50,699 nt of DNA from Candidatus Methylomirabilota bacterium (GCA_026387775.1 JAPLLC010000117.1:1-50699), one strand, 5' to 3'; positions 1-8,676 are shown, counted from the first letter of the stretch. A program made the numbers and translations. Notes: generated by a model not told the origin, from the letters alone.

Positions 1-50
1 ATGATCATCAGGCCCGCTAGGACGACGGTGACAACCAGGGCTTCGGTCAT
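1..50 (-). CDS. SPFH/stomatin-family protein, N-terminal fragment (partial)
   Basis: Only the first 16 or so codons lie in the window; the gene runs off the left edge. The visible start reads MTEALVVTVVLAGLMI, a short hydrophobic N-terminus of the kind that opens stomatin/prohibitin (SPFH, QmcA-like) membrane proteins. A GGAGGGAGAG ribosome binding site lies just upstream at about 55-64. The preceding same-strand gene is NfeD, the established partner family of SPFH proteins, which is the main reason for this call. The repeat at 68-243 separates the two. The identity is inferred from context and one hydrophobic segment, so it is moderate at best. Confidence 0.5.
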   Translation of the reverse strand, partial: MTEALVVTVVLAGLMI

Positions 51-67
51 GATCGCTCTCCCTCCAA

Positions 68-243
68 CCGGCTGCTCAAAAAGACCCATCTGCGGTCACC
101 CATCCTGCGGATGGGTACCCGCACGCTTAGGCACTCGTTGCGGCGTACCGGTAGTACGCCTCACTCGGCCTTGCGCGCGCCGCCTTGCATCTGGGTCTTT
201 TTGAGCAGCCTGCCACAAAGTGAGTTCATTCGTATCCTGCTAG
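68..243. repeat. Repeat family A, copy 1 (MITE-like hairpin element)
   Basis: About 175 bp with inverted ends: CGGCTGCTCAAAAAGACC on the left matches the complement of GGGTCTTTTTGAGCAGCCTG inside the right half. The right half ends with a further degenerate terminus, CCTGCTAG. It carries the variable inner hairpin (CACCCATCC...GGATGGGTACCC) and the shared palindromic core around GGCGTACCGG...GTACGCC. It lies between nfeD and the SPFH gene, about 15 bp past the nfeD stop. It is the most diverged of the five copies in the window; the others are near 19.2, 34.4, 36.7 and 40.4 kb. Confidence 0.85.
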
Positions 244-258
244 ACTCACTCGCTAGGC

Positions 259-690
259 TCATTCACCGCGGATCCACAGCGTGAGCCCGTCCACCCGCGA
301 TACCCGGCAGCGCTGGCCCCGCACCAGGGGCCGCTGATCCCCGTTGCGAACCGTCCAGGTCGTCCCGCGCAGTTCCGCTCGCCCCACGGCATCCGGCGGC
401 AGATCGTCCACCAGGAGGGCGGTCTCCCCCTCCAGGGTGTCGATGGGGTCCGGGCGCTCCTTCGAGCGGGTCGCCCGGACGAGGTGGGGGCGGAAGCAGA
501 GGAGCGAGAGCAGCGAGATCGCCGAGAAGAGAAGCACCTGGAGCCAGATCGGACCGCCCCACCCGAATCCGGCCAGGCTGCCGACCACGAGGGCGCCGAT
601 CCCGAAGAACAACACGTAGAATCCCCCCGGGGTGAGCACCTCGAGCCCAACGAAGATCAGGCCGAGCACGAGCCATAGCCACCAGTACAT
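259..690 (-). CDS. NfeD family membrane protein (short form)
   Basis: A 143-residue protein of the short NfeD (YbbK-partner) type. The first 65 residues hold closely spaced hydrophobic helices (WWLWLVLGLIFVGLEVLTPGG, then GIGALVVGSLAGFGWGGPIWLQVLLFSAISLLSLL). The family's GxEvxTPGG segment is visible at about 15-24. The last 60 residues form the small soluble OB-fold domain, beginning LEGETALLVDDL and ending with the TLWIRGE strand. NfeD proteins work with SPFH scaffold proteins in membrane quality control and microdomains, and an SPFH start lies directly downstream on this strand. A GGAGGGGGCG ribosome binding site precedes the ATG. Full length; no defect seen. Confidence 0.88.
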   Translation of the reverse strand: MYWWLWLVLGLIFVGLEVLTPGGFYVLFFGIGALVVGSLAGFGWGGPIWLQVLLFSAISLLSLLCFRPHLVRATRSKERPDPIDTLEGETALLVDDLPPDAVGRAELRGTTWTVRNGDQRPLVRGQRCRVSRVDGLTLWIRGE

Positions 691-717
691 CGCCCCCTCC
701 AGCCATCTTGCTCGCGC

Positions 718-1755
718 TCAGGCGAGCTTGATCCCTTCGATCAGGCTCCAGCCGGCATCGCAGAACGACGACAACGTCCGCTGGGTCGGGCCGAAGGTGA
801 TGAACTCTTCCGGCGTCATTCCGTTCGGCTCGTAGGCGCGCACGAACTCGGAAATCGTCTCCAGCCGGCGAATGACATCCGCAGCGATCGGCTTCTCGAT
901 CCGCTTCTCGCGCGACACGCCCGGCGCCAGGAGCTGGGCCTGGATGTTCGGAGCGGTGGACATGACCATCTCGGCCCCGGCCAGCTCCGTCATGTGATAG
1001 ATGCCGCGTAGAGCGGCGGGCAACAGCACCGCCTCGTAGCCGCGCTGCTTGAACAGAGCGTGGGAGCGCTTGGCCACCGCCAGGCCCGCCTGCCGGATGT
1101 CGGACTCTTCAACCTTGGCCTTTCGGTCGTGGGCCACCTCGCGCAGGTAGTCGTCCAGCCGCCCGACCATCAGGACGGGGAAGCAGCGGCCGGTCCCCTT
1201 GCCCGCCTTGCGGGCGCGCTCGAGGCCTCGCTGGTACCGCTCCGCCACGGCCAGGACCTGGGGAACGGTGAAGCTCACGGTGGCCGTCACGGTGATCCCC
1301 TCGGCGGCGCAGTCCTCCAGGACGTCCAGCGCGGCCGCCGTGACGGGAAGCTTCACGGCGATGTTTGGAGCCCAGGCGTGAAAGCGCCGCGCCATGGCCA
1401 TCATCGTCTCTCGATCCCCGGCGTGGGCGGGGTTCACCTGGCCGCAGACGTAACCCCAGCGGCCCTTGGTGCTCTCGTACTGCGGGAGCAACATCTCCGC
1501 CGCGCGGCGGACCACGTGGCTCATCAGCTCCTCGGCGCGGCGCTCCGCCGGGAGATCCTTCGACACGAGGCGCAGGGCGTCCGCCCAGATCTCGGGCCGG
1601 CCGCGCAAGGTGCGGCTCGTCAGCACCGGATTGGTGGTGACGCCCGTCGCGCCGTGTGCGAGGGCCTGGCGTATCTCGTCCGGGTCAGCCGAATCGTTCC
1701 ACCATGTGGTGGGGGTCTCGCGGACCAGCCACTGCAAGTAATTCAGGGTCTCCAT
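718..1755 (-). CDS. Transaldolase-family protein
   Basis: A 345-residue protein resembling transaldolase (TalB/TalC superfamily), a (beta/alpha)8 barrel that moves a dihydroxyacetone unit between sugar phosphates through a Schiff-base lysine. The family's GVTTNPVL motif is at residues 38-45, and the likely catalytic lysine is Lys135 in NIAVKLPVT. The next strand, GITVTATVSFTVPQ, also matches the family. The start was set at the ATG at 1755 because GGAGAGAGGAG lies just before it; codons upstream would add 33 residues with no family likeness. The nearest genes show no pentose-phosphate operon, so the exact substrate is open; it could be one of the divergent transaldolase-like aldolases. Confidence 0.82.
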   Translation of the reverse strand: METLNYLQWLVRETPTTWWNDSADPDEIRQALAHGATGVTTNPVLTSRTLRGRPEIWADALRLVSKDLPAERRAEELMSHVVRRAAEMLLPQYESTKGRWGYVCGQVNPAHAGDRETMMAMARRFHAWAPNIAVKLPVTAAALDVLEDCAAEGITVTATVSFTVPQVLAVAERYQRGLERARKAGKGTGRCFPVLMVGRLDDYLREVAHDRKAKVEESDIRQAGLAVAKRSHALFKQRGYEAVLLPAALRGIYHMTELAGAEMVMSTAPNIQAQLLAPGVSREKRIEKPIAADVIRRLETISEFVRAYEPNGMTPEEFITFGPTQRTLSSFCDAGWSLIEGIKLA

Positions 1756-2383
1756 GCCGCTCCTCTCTCCTCGAATGAGGAAAATCACCGACGGTTCGAT
1801 ACAATCAACCGGATATCGCTTCGGGATGTCAAGACGACGACGAAACCACCCCATGATTCAGCAGAAGCGAGGGGTGTGTCAAGGCCTGAGAGGGTATATG
1901 CCGGAGAGGGTCTGGACGACCTGACACCTTCGACGGACGCGAGTCGCCCTTTTCCGGGTCAGCCCGGACGTTGCAGTTCTCACACAAAGCACGCAAAGGA
2001 CGCCAAGACCTGCAAAGGATTTCTCGAAAGCCCCCTGGGGGCGTATCGGAAAAGTTTGGCCGAGCCCATCCGGTGCAATGGAATGACTCAGCTCGTCTTA
2101 GCGTTCTTGGCGATCTTGGCGTGAGAATTCCGGGCTGAGCGGGCCGTACGATTTCCAACCCTGGTCCGAGGTTCGATCTGCAGATCCTGGCTTTCTGCGG
2201 TCTTTGCGAGCTTTGCGGTGAAATGTTCGGGGTCTGTCTGCCCCCCCGTACGGGTCGCGATTTCCGCTTGACGCTTGCGCGCTCTCCGGGCCATGCTGCT
2301 ACGAAGCAACTGCACGGCGGTCGCGTCCCACATGGGGGTCCTGCGGCCACAGGAGAGGCTGTTTCATCACAGGGGGGAGTCGA
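1756..2383. other. Intergenic gap with low-complexity 'CTTTGCG' repeats
   Basis: No credible gene in about 630 bp. Three patches share a degenerate repeated word on one strand or the other: about 1981-2021 (CACAAAGCACGCAAAGGACG), 2093-2122 (TTAGCGTTCTTGGCGATCTT) and 2190-2224 (GCGGTCTTTGCGAGCTTTGC). Translated, they give meaningless KHAKDAK/AKLAKTA strings, so open frames here are artefacts. The gap separates divergent genes and should hold the promoters for both, but I see no convincing sigma-70 boxes. The AGGGGGGAGTCG ribosome binding site of the next gene is at about 2370-2381. Confidence 0.6.
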
Positions 2384-2878
2384 ATGACGATCAAGAACAA
2401 GCCGAGCATCGCCACCGAACAGCGCGTGAACGATATGCGGTCCGCCCTCGAGCATCGCGGCACCTGGCTTTATCTGCTTCTGGAGGAGGCCGAGAAGGCG
2501 GGCTATGACTGGGAGGGATTCGCGCGCAAGGCCATCACGCGGTGCGGGAGGCTGCACGGAGAGGCCAACTTCACGCGGACCGAAGATCTCAAGGCCTTCG
2601 GCAAGGAGTTTGCGAACGAGCTCTACTCCAGAATCTTCGAGATGGATATCAAGGAGCTCTCGGATGAGAAGTTCCAGGTCGAGTTCCACTATTGCCCGCA
2701 CGTGGCCGCTTGGCAGAAGCTGACCAAGGACGAGAAGAAGATCGAGAAGCTCTGCGACATCGCCATGGATGGGGACCGCGGGATCATCTCGGCGTTCCCG
2801 AAATTCCGGTTCGAGCTCGGCGACACCATTGCCAAAGGCGGCAAGGGGTGCACGATCACCATCACCAAGACGAAGTAG
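2384..2878 (+). CDS. L-2-amino-thiazoline-4-carboxylic acid hydrolase family protein
   Basis: A 164-residue soluble protein resembling the ATC hydrolase family (PF14196), named for an enzyme that opens the thiazoline ring of ATC in cysteine production but containing many uncharacterised members. The family-like C-terminal half is visible: YCPHVAAWQKL at about 103-113, an acidic stretch CDIAMDGDRG at about 125-134, and the ending GGKGCTITITK. The N-terminal half is a helical arm. AGGGGGGAGTCG precedes the ATG at good spacing. The gene is monocistronic, with a strong terminator 14 bp after the stop. Substrate specificity cannot be read from the sequence. Confidence 0.7.
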   Translation: MTIKNKPSIATEQRVNDMRSALEHRGTWLYLLLEEAEKAGYDWEGFARKAITRCGRLHGEANFTRTEDLKAFGKEFANELYSRIFEMDIKELSDEKFQVEFHYCPHVAAWQKLTKDEKKIEKLCDIAMDGDRGIISAFPKFRFELGDTIAKGGKGCTITITKTK

Positions 2879-2892
2879 GGCACAGACATCTC

Positions 2893-2943
2893 CGCCACTG
2901 GGGAGCGCCGCGATCGCAGCGGCTGCTCCCCAGTGGCGTTTTT
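2893..2943 (+). terminator. Rho-independent terminator after the ATC-hydrolase-family gene
   Basis: A perfect 14-bp stem (CGCCACTGGGGAGC at 2893-2906 and its complement at 2925-2938) encloses an 18-nt loop and is followed at once by TTTTT. It closes the single-gene unit and also separates it from the convergent efflux operon. Confidence 0.9.
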
Positions 2944-2978
2944 GTCGGATCGCTCCTACCTCCGGTCCGGGCCGACGA

Positions 2979-5900
2979 TCAGGCCGCCTGACCGTGCTCC
3001 GGCTGTGCCGGGGAGGGCGCCCCGCTGCGCTGGCGCACCCAGCGGCTGAAGCTGTCCATGTAGATGTAGGCGACCGGTGTGATGTACAGCGTGAGGAGCT
3101 GCGAGACCAGCAGTCCGCCGACCACGGCGAGGCCCAAGGGTCGGCGGGATTCCGCCCCCTGCCCTGCACCCAGGGCGATCGGCAGGGTTCCCATCAGCGC
3201 CGCCATGGTGGTCATCATGATGGGGCGGAACCGGAGGAGGCACCCCTCGTAGATCGCCTCAACCGGAGACTTCCCTCTGGCCTCCGCTTGCAGGGCGAAG
3301 TCGATCATCATGATGGCATTCTTCTTCACGATGCCCACCAGCATGATGATCCCGACGAAGGCGTAGATGTTCAGGTCGTGGCGGAAGATCAGGAGGGTGA
3401 GGAGGGCGCCGACGCCCGCCGCGGGAAGACCCGACAGAATGGTCAGGGGATGGATGAAGCTCTCGTAGAGGATCCCCAAGACGATGTAGATGACCAGGAC
3501 CGCCAGGAGGAGCAGGAGTCCCATACCCTTCAGTGACGACTGGAAGGCCTGCGCGCTCCCCTGGAAGGTGGCGCTGATCGTGGCGGGCAATGTGGCCTGG
3601 CCGATCCGCTGGACCTGGGTGACAGCATCACCCAGCGAGGCGCCCGGCTTGAGGTCGAAGGAGATCGTCACCGACGGGAGTTGCCCGAGGTGGTTGACGG
3701 TGAGCGGCCCGATTCCCGGGGTCAACCTGGCCACGGCGTTCAACGGAACCAGTTGGCCCTTGTTCGATCGGACGTAGAGCAGGGAGAGGGCATCCGAGTT
3801 CTCCTGATAGTCGGGATCCAGCTCCAGGATGACCTGGTACTGGTTGGTCGGCGTGTAGATCGTCGAGACCTGTCGGCTTCCATAGGCGTCGTACAAGGCG
3901 TTCTCGACCTGGTTCGCGGTGATTCCGAGGGCGGAGGCCTTGTCCCGGTCGATCTCCACGCTGATCTTCGGGCTCGTGATCTGCAGGTCGCTGGTGACCT
4001 CCTGCAGGAGAGGGAGCGCGGTGATCTTCGCCTGAACGTCCCGCGACACCCGATAGAGCTCTCCGATGTCCGTTCCCTGCAGGGTGTATTGATAGAGGCT
4101 CTTGGTCATCTGCCCCCCCAGCCGAATGAGGGGCGGGTTGGTCAGGAACACGCGCATGCCGGGCACGCCGGCGAGCTTTGGGCGTAGCCCCTGGATGATC
4201 TCGTCGGCGGAGAGCTTCCGCTCCGATCGCGGCTTCAGCATGAGGCCCAGCCGTCCCGTGTTCTGCGTGTCGCTGGCCCCGCCGGCGCCCACGCTGGACA
4301 TGAAGGATTCGATATTCGGATCCTGGCGGACGATGGCCGTCACCTGCTGCTGGTGCCGCACCATGCTATCAAAAGAAATGTCCTGGGCCGCCTCGGTGAA
4401 GCCGATGATCTGTCCGGTGTCCTCGGACGGGATGAATCCCCTGGGGACCACGTAGAAGAGGACGCCCGTGGCGACGAGGGTGAGGCCCGCGACCGCCATG
4501 ACGGCGGGGCGGTGCGCCAGGCAGCGCTCCAGCGTCCAGCGGTAGGTGGAGAGCATTCCCTGGAAAAAGCGCTCGGTGAGCGCGTAAATGCGGCCGTGGT
4601 GCGCCTCGGCCGGCGGCTTCAGGAACCGGCTGCAGAGCATGGGGGTGAGGGACAGCGATACGAAACCGGAGACGAGGATGGCGGTGCTGACCGTCACGGC
4701 AAACTCGCGGAACAAACGGCCGAGGATTCCACCCATGAAGAGGACGGGGATGAACACCGCGGCCAAGGAAAGGGTCATGGATACGATGGTGAATCCGACC
4801 TCTCGCGAACCGATGATGGCGGCCTCGAACGCCGTTTCCCCGTTCTCCATGTGGCGCACGATGTTTTCCAGCATGACGATGGCGTCGTCGACCACAAAGC
4901 CCACCGAGAGGGTGAGGGCCATGAGGGAGAGGTTGTCCAGGCTGAAGCCCATCAGATACATCACTGCGAAGGTGCCCACGACGGACATGGGCAGGGCCAG
5001 GCTGGGGATGACGGTGGCGGAGAGGGTGCGCAGGAAGAGGAAGATCACCATCACGACCAAGGCCATGGTGAGGAGCAGGGTAAACTTCACCTCGTTGATC
5101 GAGCCCCGGATGGTCTGAGATCGGTCGTACAGCGTGTTCAGGGCCACTGAAGCCGGTAGCTGGGCGCGAAACGTGGGCAGGAGCGCCCGAATGGCGTCCA
5201 CCACCTCCACCGTGTTCGTTCCCGGCTGGCGCTGGATGGCCAGGACGATGGCCCGCGTGTCGGTGCGCCAGCCGGCGACTTTGTCGTTCTCCACGCTGTC
5301 GATGACGCGGCCGAGCTGCTCCAGCCGCACCGGGGATCCGTTCCGGTAGGCCACGATCAGCGGACGGTAGGCCGCGGCGTCAAAGAGCTGCCCGCTGGCT
5401 TCGACGGAGACCGTCTGGTGAGGCCCGTCGAGATTCCCCGTGGGCAAGTTGACATTCCCTTGCGCGATGGCGTTCTCGACTTCATCGATGCCGATCCCGC
5501 GCGAGGCCAGGGCCGACGGATCCACCTGGACCCGGACGGCGTATTTCTGGGTTCCAAACACCTGCACTTGCGAGACGCCGCTGACCATGGAGATGCGCTG
5601 GCCCAGGAGGGTCTGCGCATACTCATCCACGGCGGAGAGGGGCAGCGTCGGCGAGCTCAGCGCCAGGAAGAGGATGGGGGAATCGGCAGGGTTGACCTTT
5701 CGCATGGTGGGCGGGCTGGGCATGTTTGCCGGCAATTGACGCAGGGCCGCCGCGATGGCGGACTGGACGTCCTGGGCGGCGGCGTCGATGTTCCGCTCCA
5801 GGGAGAACTGCAGCGTGATCCGCACGGCCCCCTGCACACTGCTGGAGGTCATGTTGTCGATGCCCGCGATGGTCGAGAACTGCTTCTCCAGAGGGGTGGC

Positions 5901-6089
5901 CACGGACGAGGCCATCGTCTCCGGGCTACCGCCGGGGAGCCTGGCGGTCACCTGGATGGTGGGAAAGTCCACGTTGGGCAGGTCGCTCACCGGCAGGAGC
6001 CGGTAGCCCATGAAGCCGAAAATCAGGATACCCGCCATGACCAGGGTCGTCATGACCGGCCGGCGGATGAAGAGCTCGGGAATGTTCAT
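2979..6089 (-). CDS. RND multidrug efflux permease (HAE1 family, MdtB/AcrB-like)
   Basis: A 1036-residue inner-membrane proton antiporter, full length for the HAE1 class. It opens with the signature MNIPELFIRRPVMTTLVM and TM1. The periplasmic porter domain contains LPNVDFPTIQVTARLPG (about 37-53). Around residue 400 the TM4 motif VGFVVDDAIVMLENIVRH holds the paired aspartates of the proton relay. The second half repeats the fold (GAGGASDTQNTGRLGLMLKP, then TM7-12 with YIVLGILYESFIHPLTILSG). Its ATG overlaps the stop of the reconstructed adaptor gene as ATGA, so the two were translationally coupled. No outer-membrane channel gene lies in the window. The MdtB/MdtC-like end of the family fits best; the substrate is unknown. 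Confidence 0.95.
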   Translation of the reverse strand: MNIPELFIRRPVMTTLVMAGILIFGFMGYRLLPVSDLPNVDFPTIQVTARLPGGSPETMASSVATPLEKQFSTIAGIDNMTSSSVQGAVRITLQFSLERNIDAAAQDVQSAIAAALRQLPANMPSPPTMRKVNPADSPILFLALSSPTLPLSAVDEYAQTLLGQRISMVSGVSQVQVFGTQKYAVRVQVDPSALASRGIGIDEVENAIAQGNVNLPTGNLDGPHQTVSVEASGQLFDAAAYRPLIVAYRNGSPVRLEQLGRVIDSVENDKVAGWRTDTRAIVLAIQRQPGTNTVEVVDAIRALLPTFRAQLPASVALNTLYDRSQTIRGSINEVKFTLLLTMALVVMVIFLFLRTLSATVIPSLALPMSVVGTFAVMYLMGFSLDNLSLMALTLSVGFVVDDAIVMLENIVRHMENGETAFEAAIIGSREVGFTIVSMTLSLAAVFIPVLFMGGILGRLFREFAVTVSTAILVSGFVSLSLTPMLCSRFLKPPAEAHHGRIYALTERFFQGMLSTYRWTLERCLAHRPAVMAVAGLTLVATGVLFYVVPRGFIPSEDTGQIIGFTEAAQDISFDSMVRHQQQVTAIVRQDPNIESFMSSVGAGGASDTQNTGRLGLMLKPRSERKLSADEIIQGLRPKLAGVPGMRVFLTNPPLIRLGGQMTKSLYQYTLQGTDIGELYRVSRDVQAKITALPLLQEVTSDLQITSPKISVEIDRDKASALGITANQVENALYDAYGSRQVSTIYTPTNQYQVILELDPDYQENSDALSLLYVRSNKGQLVPLNAVARLTPGIGPLTVNHLGQLPSVTISFDLKPGASLGDAVTQVQRIGQATLPATISATFQGSAQAFQSSLKGMGLLLLLAVLVIYIVLGILYESFIHPLTILSGLPAAGVGALLTLLIFRHDLNIYAFVGIIMLVGIVKKNAIMMIDFALQAEARGKSPVEAIYEGCLLRFRPIMMTTMAALMGTLPIALGAGQGAESRRPLGLAVVGGLLVSQLLTLYITPVAYIYMDSFSRWVRQRSGAPSPAQPEHGQAA

Positions 6090-6250
6090 CGCGCCTGTCC
6101 CGACGCAGCGGTGGCTGCAGTCTTGACCTGCACACGCGTGCCGGAAACCAGCCGGAGATGGCCATCTGTCACCACCTTATCGCCGGGCGACACCCCCTTC
6201 TCGATCACGGTCTCGCCGCCGAGCCTCAGTCCCACCGTGACGGGCCGTGA
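6086..6250 (-). other. Frame-displaced C-terminus of the efflux adaptor
   Basis: Directly after the adaptor's early stop, a different frame continues the protein with family-typical sequence (PVTVGLRLGGETVIEKGVSP, then GDKVVTDGHLRLVSGTRVQV) and ends in a TGA that overlaps the permease ATG. The switch falls at about 6238-6250, around the GGCCCGTCACGG run on the minus strand. One base missing or two extra would explain it. It is either a real mutation removing about 45 residues or a sequence error. Confidence 0.8.
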
Positions 6251-7455
6251 CTCCGCACCACGTAGACGTACTGACCCTGCTGGCCGGTCTGAATGGCCTG
6301 GGAGGGGATGACGACCGAGTCCGGCTGGGTGGTGAGCGTCAGCACCACGTTAACGAACTGCCCCGGCCAGAGGGCGCTCTCCCGATTCGGGAAGGTGGCC
6401 TTGAGCTGAATCGTCCCCGTGCCGGGGTCCACCGTGTTGTTCACGAAGCTGAGATCGCCCGATGCGGGGGATCCCTCCTGGCCTCGGGGGGACGCCTGGA
6501 CTCGAAGGGTGCCGGCCGCCAAGAACTTCTTGACGTCCTGCAGATACTGTTCCGGAACGGAGAAGCTGACGTAGATCGGCTGGATCTGGTTCAGGAGGAG
6601 CATCTGCGCGGTATCGTCCCGGGCCTTGACGGCGCTCCCTACCCGTACCAAGAGATTTCCCGCGCGGGCGTCCATGGGGGCGCGGATGGTCGTGTAACTG
6701 AGCTGGACCCGCGCGTTCTCCACCGTTGCCTGATCGGCCTTGATGACCGCCTTGATGTTCTCGACAGTTGCCTGTGCCGCCTGGATCGAGGCCCTGGTGT
6801 TTGCGATCGCGGCCTTGTCCGCCTCGATCGTCGCCTCCAAGGCGGCGGCGTTGGTGCGTACCTGATCGTACAGCTCCCTTGAAACAGCCCCCTCCTCAAT
6901 CAGCCCCTTGTAGCGGCGGAGCTGGTTGTTGGCATTCTCCAGTTGCGCCGTGTCGCGCGCGAGATTGGCCTCGGCCTGTTTCTCCGCCGCCATGGTCTGC
7001 GCCACGGCAGCGCCGGCCTGCTGGAGTTGGGCCGTATCCCGTCCCAGGTTGGCTTCGGCTTGGCGGAGGACCGCCTCCCATGGGCGCTGATCGAGCGTGA
7101 AGAGCAGATCGCCCTTCTTGACAGCCTGGCCCTCCGAAAAATGAATCTGAGCGACCTCGGCATCCAACTGGCTCTTGAGCGTCACACTGGCATACGCCTG
7201 CACGCTTCCGACCGCACGGATCTGGACCGGGACGGTCTTACTGACCGCGGTGTCTATGGTCACCGGGACGCCCTCCCGTCCCGCACCATTCTTGGGCTGG
7301 CCTTGGTTGGATTCCCCGTTGGAGCAGGCGCCGAGGCAGGCCACGGTCAGGAGCAGCAAGACCCAGGATACGGCCCGTCGCCTCCGAGCGAAAGCCGGCT
7401 GGTGGCATGGTGCGGCACGACGATTGGTGAGATTGCAGCGGTTTCCTACGTCCAT
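6226..7455 (-). CDS. RND efflux membrane-fusion (adaptor) lipoprotein, 3' frameshift
   Basis: Periplasmic adaptor linking the RND permease to an outer-membrane channel. The N-terminus is a lipoprotein signal (VLLLLTVACLGAC, with a lipobox-like LGAC). The lipoyl half-motif VTLKSQLDAEVAQIHFSEGQ follows, then a long helical hairpin with repeated QAEANLxRDTAQL heptads, the second half-motif (YTTIRAPMDARAGNLLV), and a beta-barrel domain ending YVYVVRSHGPSRWD. The normal membrane-proximal tail is displaced into another frame (6086-6250). The start was placed at the ATG at 7455, which GGGAGAAC precedes. Upstream in-frame codons belong to the MarR-like remnant. The function may be impaired if the frameshift is real. 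Confidence 0.85.
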   Translation of the reverse strand: MDVGNRCNLTNRRAAPCHQPAFARRRRAVSWVLLLLTVACLGACSNGESNQGQPKNGAGREGVPVTIDTAVSKTVPVQIRAVGSVQAYASVTLKSQLDAEVAQIHFSEGQAVKKGDLLFTLDQRPWEAVLRQAEANLGRDTAQLQQAGAAVAQTMAAEKQAEANLARDTAQLENANNQLRRYKGLIEEGAVSRELYDQVRTNAAALEATIEADKAAIANTRASIQAAQATVENIKAVIKADQATVENARVQLSYTTIRAPMDARAGNLLVRVGSAVKARDDTAQMLLLNQIQPIYVSFSVPEQYLQDVKKFLAAGTLRVQASPRGQEGSPASGDLSFVNNTVDPGTGTIQLKATFPNRESALWPGQFVNVVLTLTTQPDSVVIPSQAIQTGQQGQYVYVVRSHGPSRWD

Positions 7456-7535
7456 TCGTGTTCTCCCTGTCGATCCATGGCCTGGCGGGTCGGTTGAGCC
7501 GTCACCGCCGCGGCCCACCGCCAATAGTGCATGTG

Positions 7536-7650
7536 GTTGGATTACACCCTCATTGCGGATGGCGCTCAGTATCTGCGGAACGGTCTCCATCACCGTGTGA
7601 GCGCATTGGTCGGCAAGCTCCGTCGTGAGGTCGAAGCCTCTTCTTTTCCG
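7536..7650 (-). pseudogene. Possible MarR-type regulator, N-terminal remnant
   Basis: The minus-strand frame reads FDLTTELADQCAHTVMETVP followed by QILSAIRNEG and then loses any family likeness. The pattern of a Cys-Ala pair, METVP and an IR motif in the first helix resembles the start of MarR-family repressors that often precede efflux adaptors. There is no start codon in a good context and the winged helix is absent, so it looks like an internally deleted regulator lying between the promoter at 7717-7745 and the adaptor start. Similarity is by eye over about 30 residues and could be chance. Confidence 0.35.
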
Positions 7651-7716
7651 GCTCGTCTATGTCACCGACCGGGGGCTGCCACAGGACCTCCGAGAAAGGC
7701 AAGTCCCAAATATCTA

Positions 7717-7745
7717 ACTATAATCGGGCGCCTGCCCAATGTCAA
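7717..7745 (-). promoter_or_regulatory. Sigma-70-type promoter for the efflux operon
   Basis: On the minus strand TTGACA (7740-7745) and TATAGT (7717-7722) are separated by exactly 17 bp. This is one of the best promoter matches in the window and points at the efflux genes. It implies a leader of about 250 nt before the adaptor start, and the MarR-like remnant occupies that leader. Confidence 0.7.
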
Positions 7746-7842
7746 TCGTCCGCCGGTCAAAGGCTTCCTCGATGGATCAAGACAACTTTCGATTGACAGG
7801 ACGGGTGATCTCCGGTTCAACTTGGGGTATGGAGGAAGAGCG

Positions 7843-8676
7843 ATGACGCGAAGGGTCATTCCGCTCGCCGCACCCTTGCTCGGGATCCTCGGCGCCCTCT
7901 TGTTATGGGGCGCAGGGGAGGCCCGTTGTGCCGCCGCCGCTCACTCGCTCCCGGTGCCGCCGCTGGCCCCGATCGAGCGGGGTGAATACCGGGCGCGCGA
8001 CGCACGAACCGGCGAGGAAATCTGGCGCAACCAGTGGTCGATCGAGCGGCACACCCGGGATGGGAACACGATCATCGAGGCCCGGGAAGAGGGGCGCGGC
8101 CGCCGGGATAGCGAGACGCCGACTTCCTGGATCGTGCAGATCGATGGGGGGCTCTTCGGCACCCACCGGCACCTCTCCTATCGCCGCGAGGTCCGGGACG
8201 CCTCCGGCGGTCTTCTGGAGATCCACGAGCGCGATCTGGACTTCACGGGCGGCACCGGTCACGTCACCGACCACGACCCCCGCACCGGCCGGCAGGAGAG
8301 CCGGCGCTTCCCGCTCCCCGAGCCCTCGGTCGGCGCCGAGATGCTTGCCGTCGAGTTACGGCTCCTGCCCGACGCCGACGGCCACCGGATGCGATTCAGC
8401 CTGGTCACGATTCCGGGGAAGGTGCTGGAGATGGAGGCCCGGATCGTCGGCCGGGAAGTGGTGAGCGTGCCGGCGGGAAGCTTCGACTGCTACAGGATCG
8501 AGGTCGCGCCCACCGGACTCCTCGGCGTCCTGGCGGATCTGTTGATGCCGAAGATCCAGATGTGGCACACCGTGGCCGCCCCCCATGTCTGGATCAAGTA
8601 TCAGGGACCCGGTGAAGGGGGAGACTCGCGAGAGATCCTTCGGGAACTGACCCGCTTCGACCCTCCGCCGAAGTGA
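7843..8676 (+). CDS. Secreted protein of unknown function, DUF3108-like
   Basis: A 277-residue exported protein. Residues 1-34 form a signal peptide (RRVIPLAAPLLGILGALLLWGAG, Ala-rich cleavage region). The mature part is a beta-rich domain with alternating strands (YRARDARTGEEIWRNQWSIE, SWIVQIDGGLFGTHRHLSYR). It ends with the segments that suggest the DUF3108 lipocalin-like family: VVSVPAGSFDCYRIEV, then APHVWIKYQGPGEGGDSREI. GGAGGAAGAG precedes the ATG. It is divergent from the efflux operon, and the next gene is 187 bp away, so it is probably its own unit. No catalytic residues are apparent. The family assignment is tentative. Confidence 0.6.
   Translation: MTRRVIPLAAPLLGILGALLLWGAGEARCAAAAHSLPVPPLAPIERGEYRARDARTGEEIWRNQWSIERHTRDGNTIIEAREEGRGRRDSETPTSWIVQIDGGLFGTHRHLSYRREVRDASGGLLEIHERDLDFTGGTGHVTDHDPRTGRQESRRFPLPEPSVGAEMLAVELRLLPDADGHRMRFSLVTIPGKVLEMEARIVGREVVSVPAGSFDCYRIEVAPTGLLGVLADLLMPKIQMWHTVAAPHVWIKYQGPGEGGDSREILRELTRFDPPPK

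Larger units (their letters stand above)
7456..7842. other. Divergent control region between the efflux operon and the DUF3108-like gene
   Basis: About 390 bp. It holds the minus-strand promoter at 7717-7745 and the MarR-like remnant at about 7536-7650. A TTGACA at 7793-7798 on the plus strand has no good -10 partner. GGAGGAAGAG (7831-7840) is the ribosome binding site for the rightward gene. No other gene was seen. Confidence 0.5.

Noticed and set aside
2088-2333. An 81-codon frame rich in AKLAKTA/HAKIAKNAK
   Set aside because: It is the translation of CTTTGCG word repeats, with no ribosome site or family.
4353-5150. Long open frames on the strand opposite the RND permease gene
   Set aside because: They are His/Asp/Gly-rich shadows of a GC-rich gene with no family likeness.
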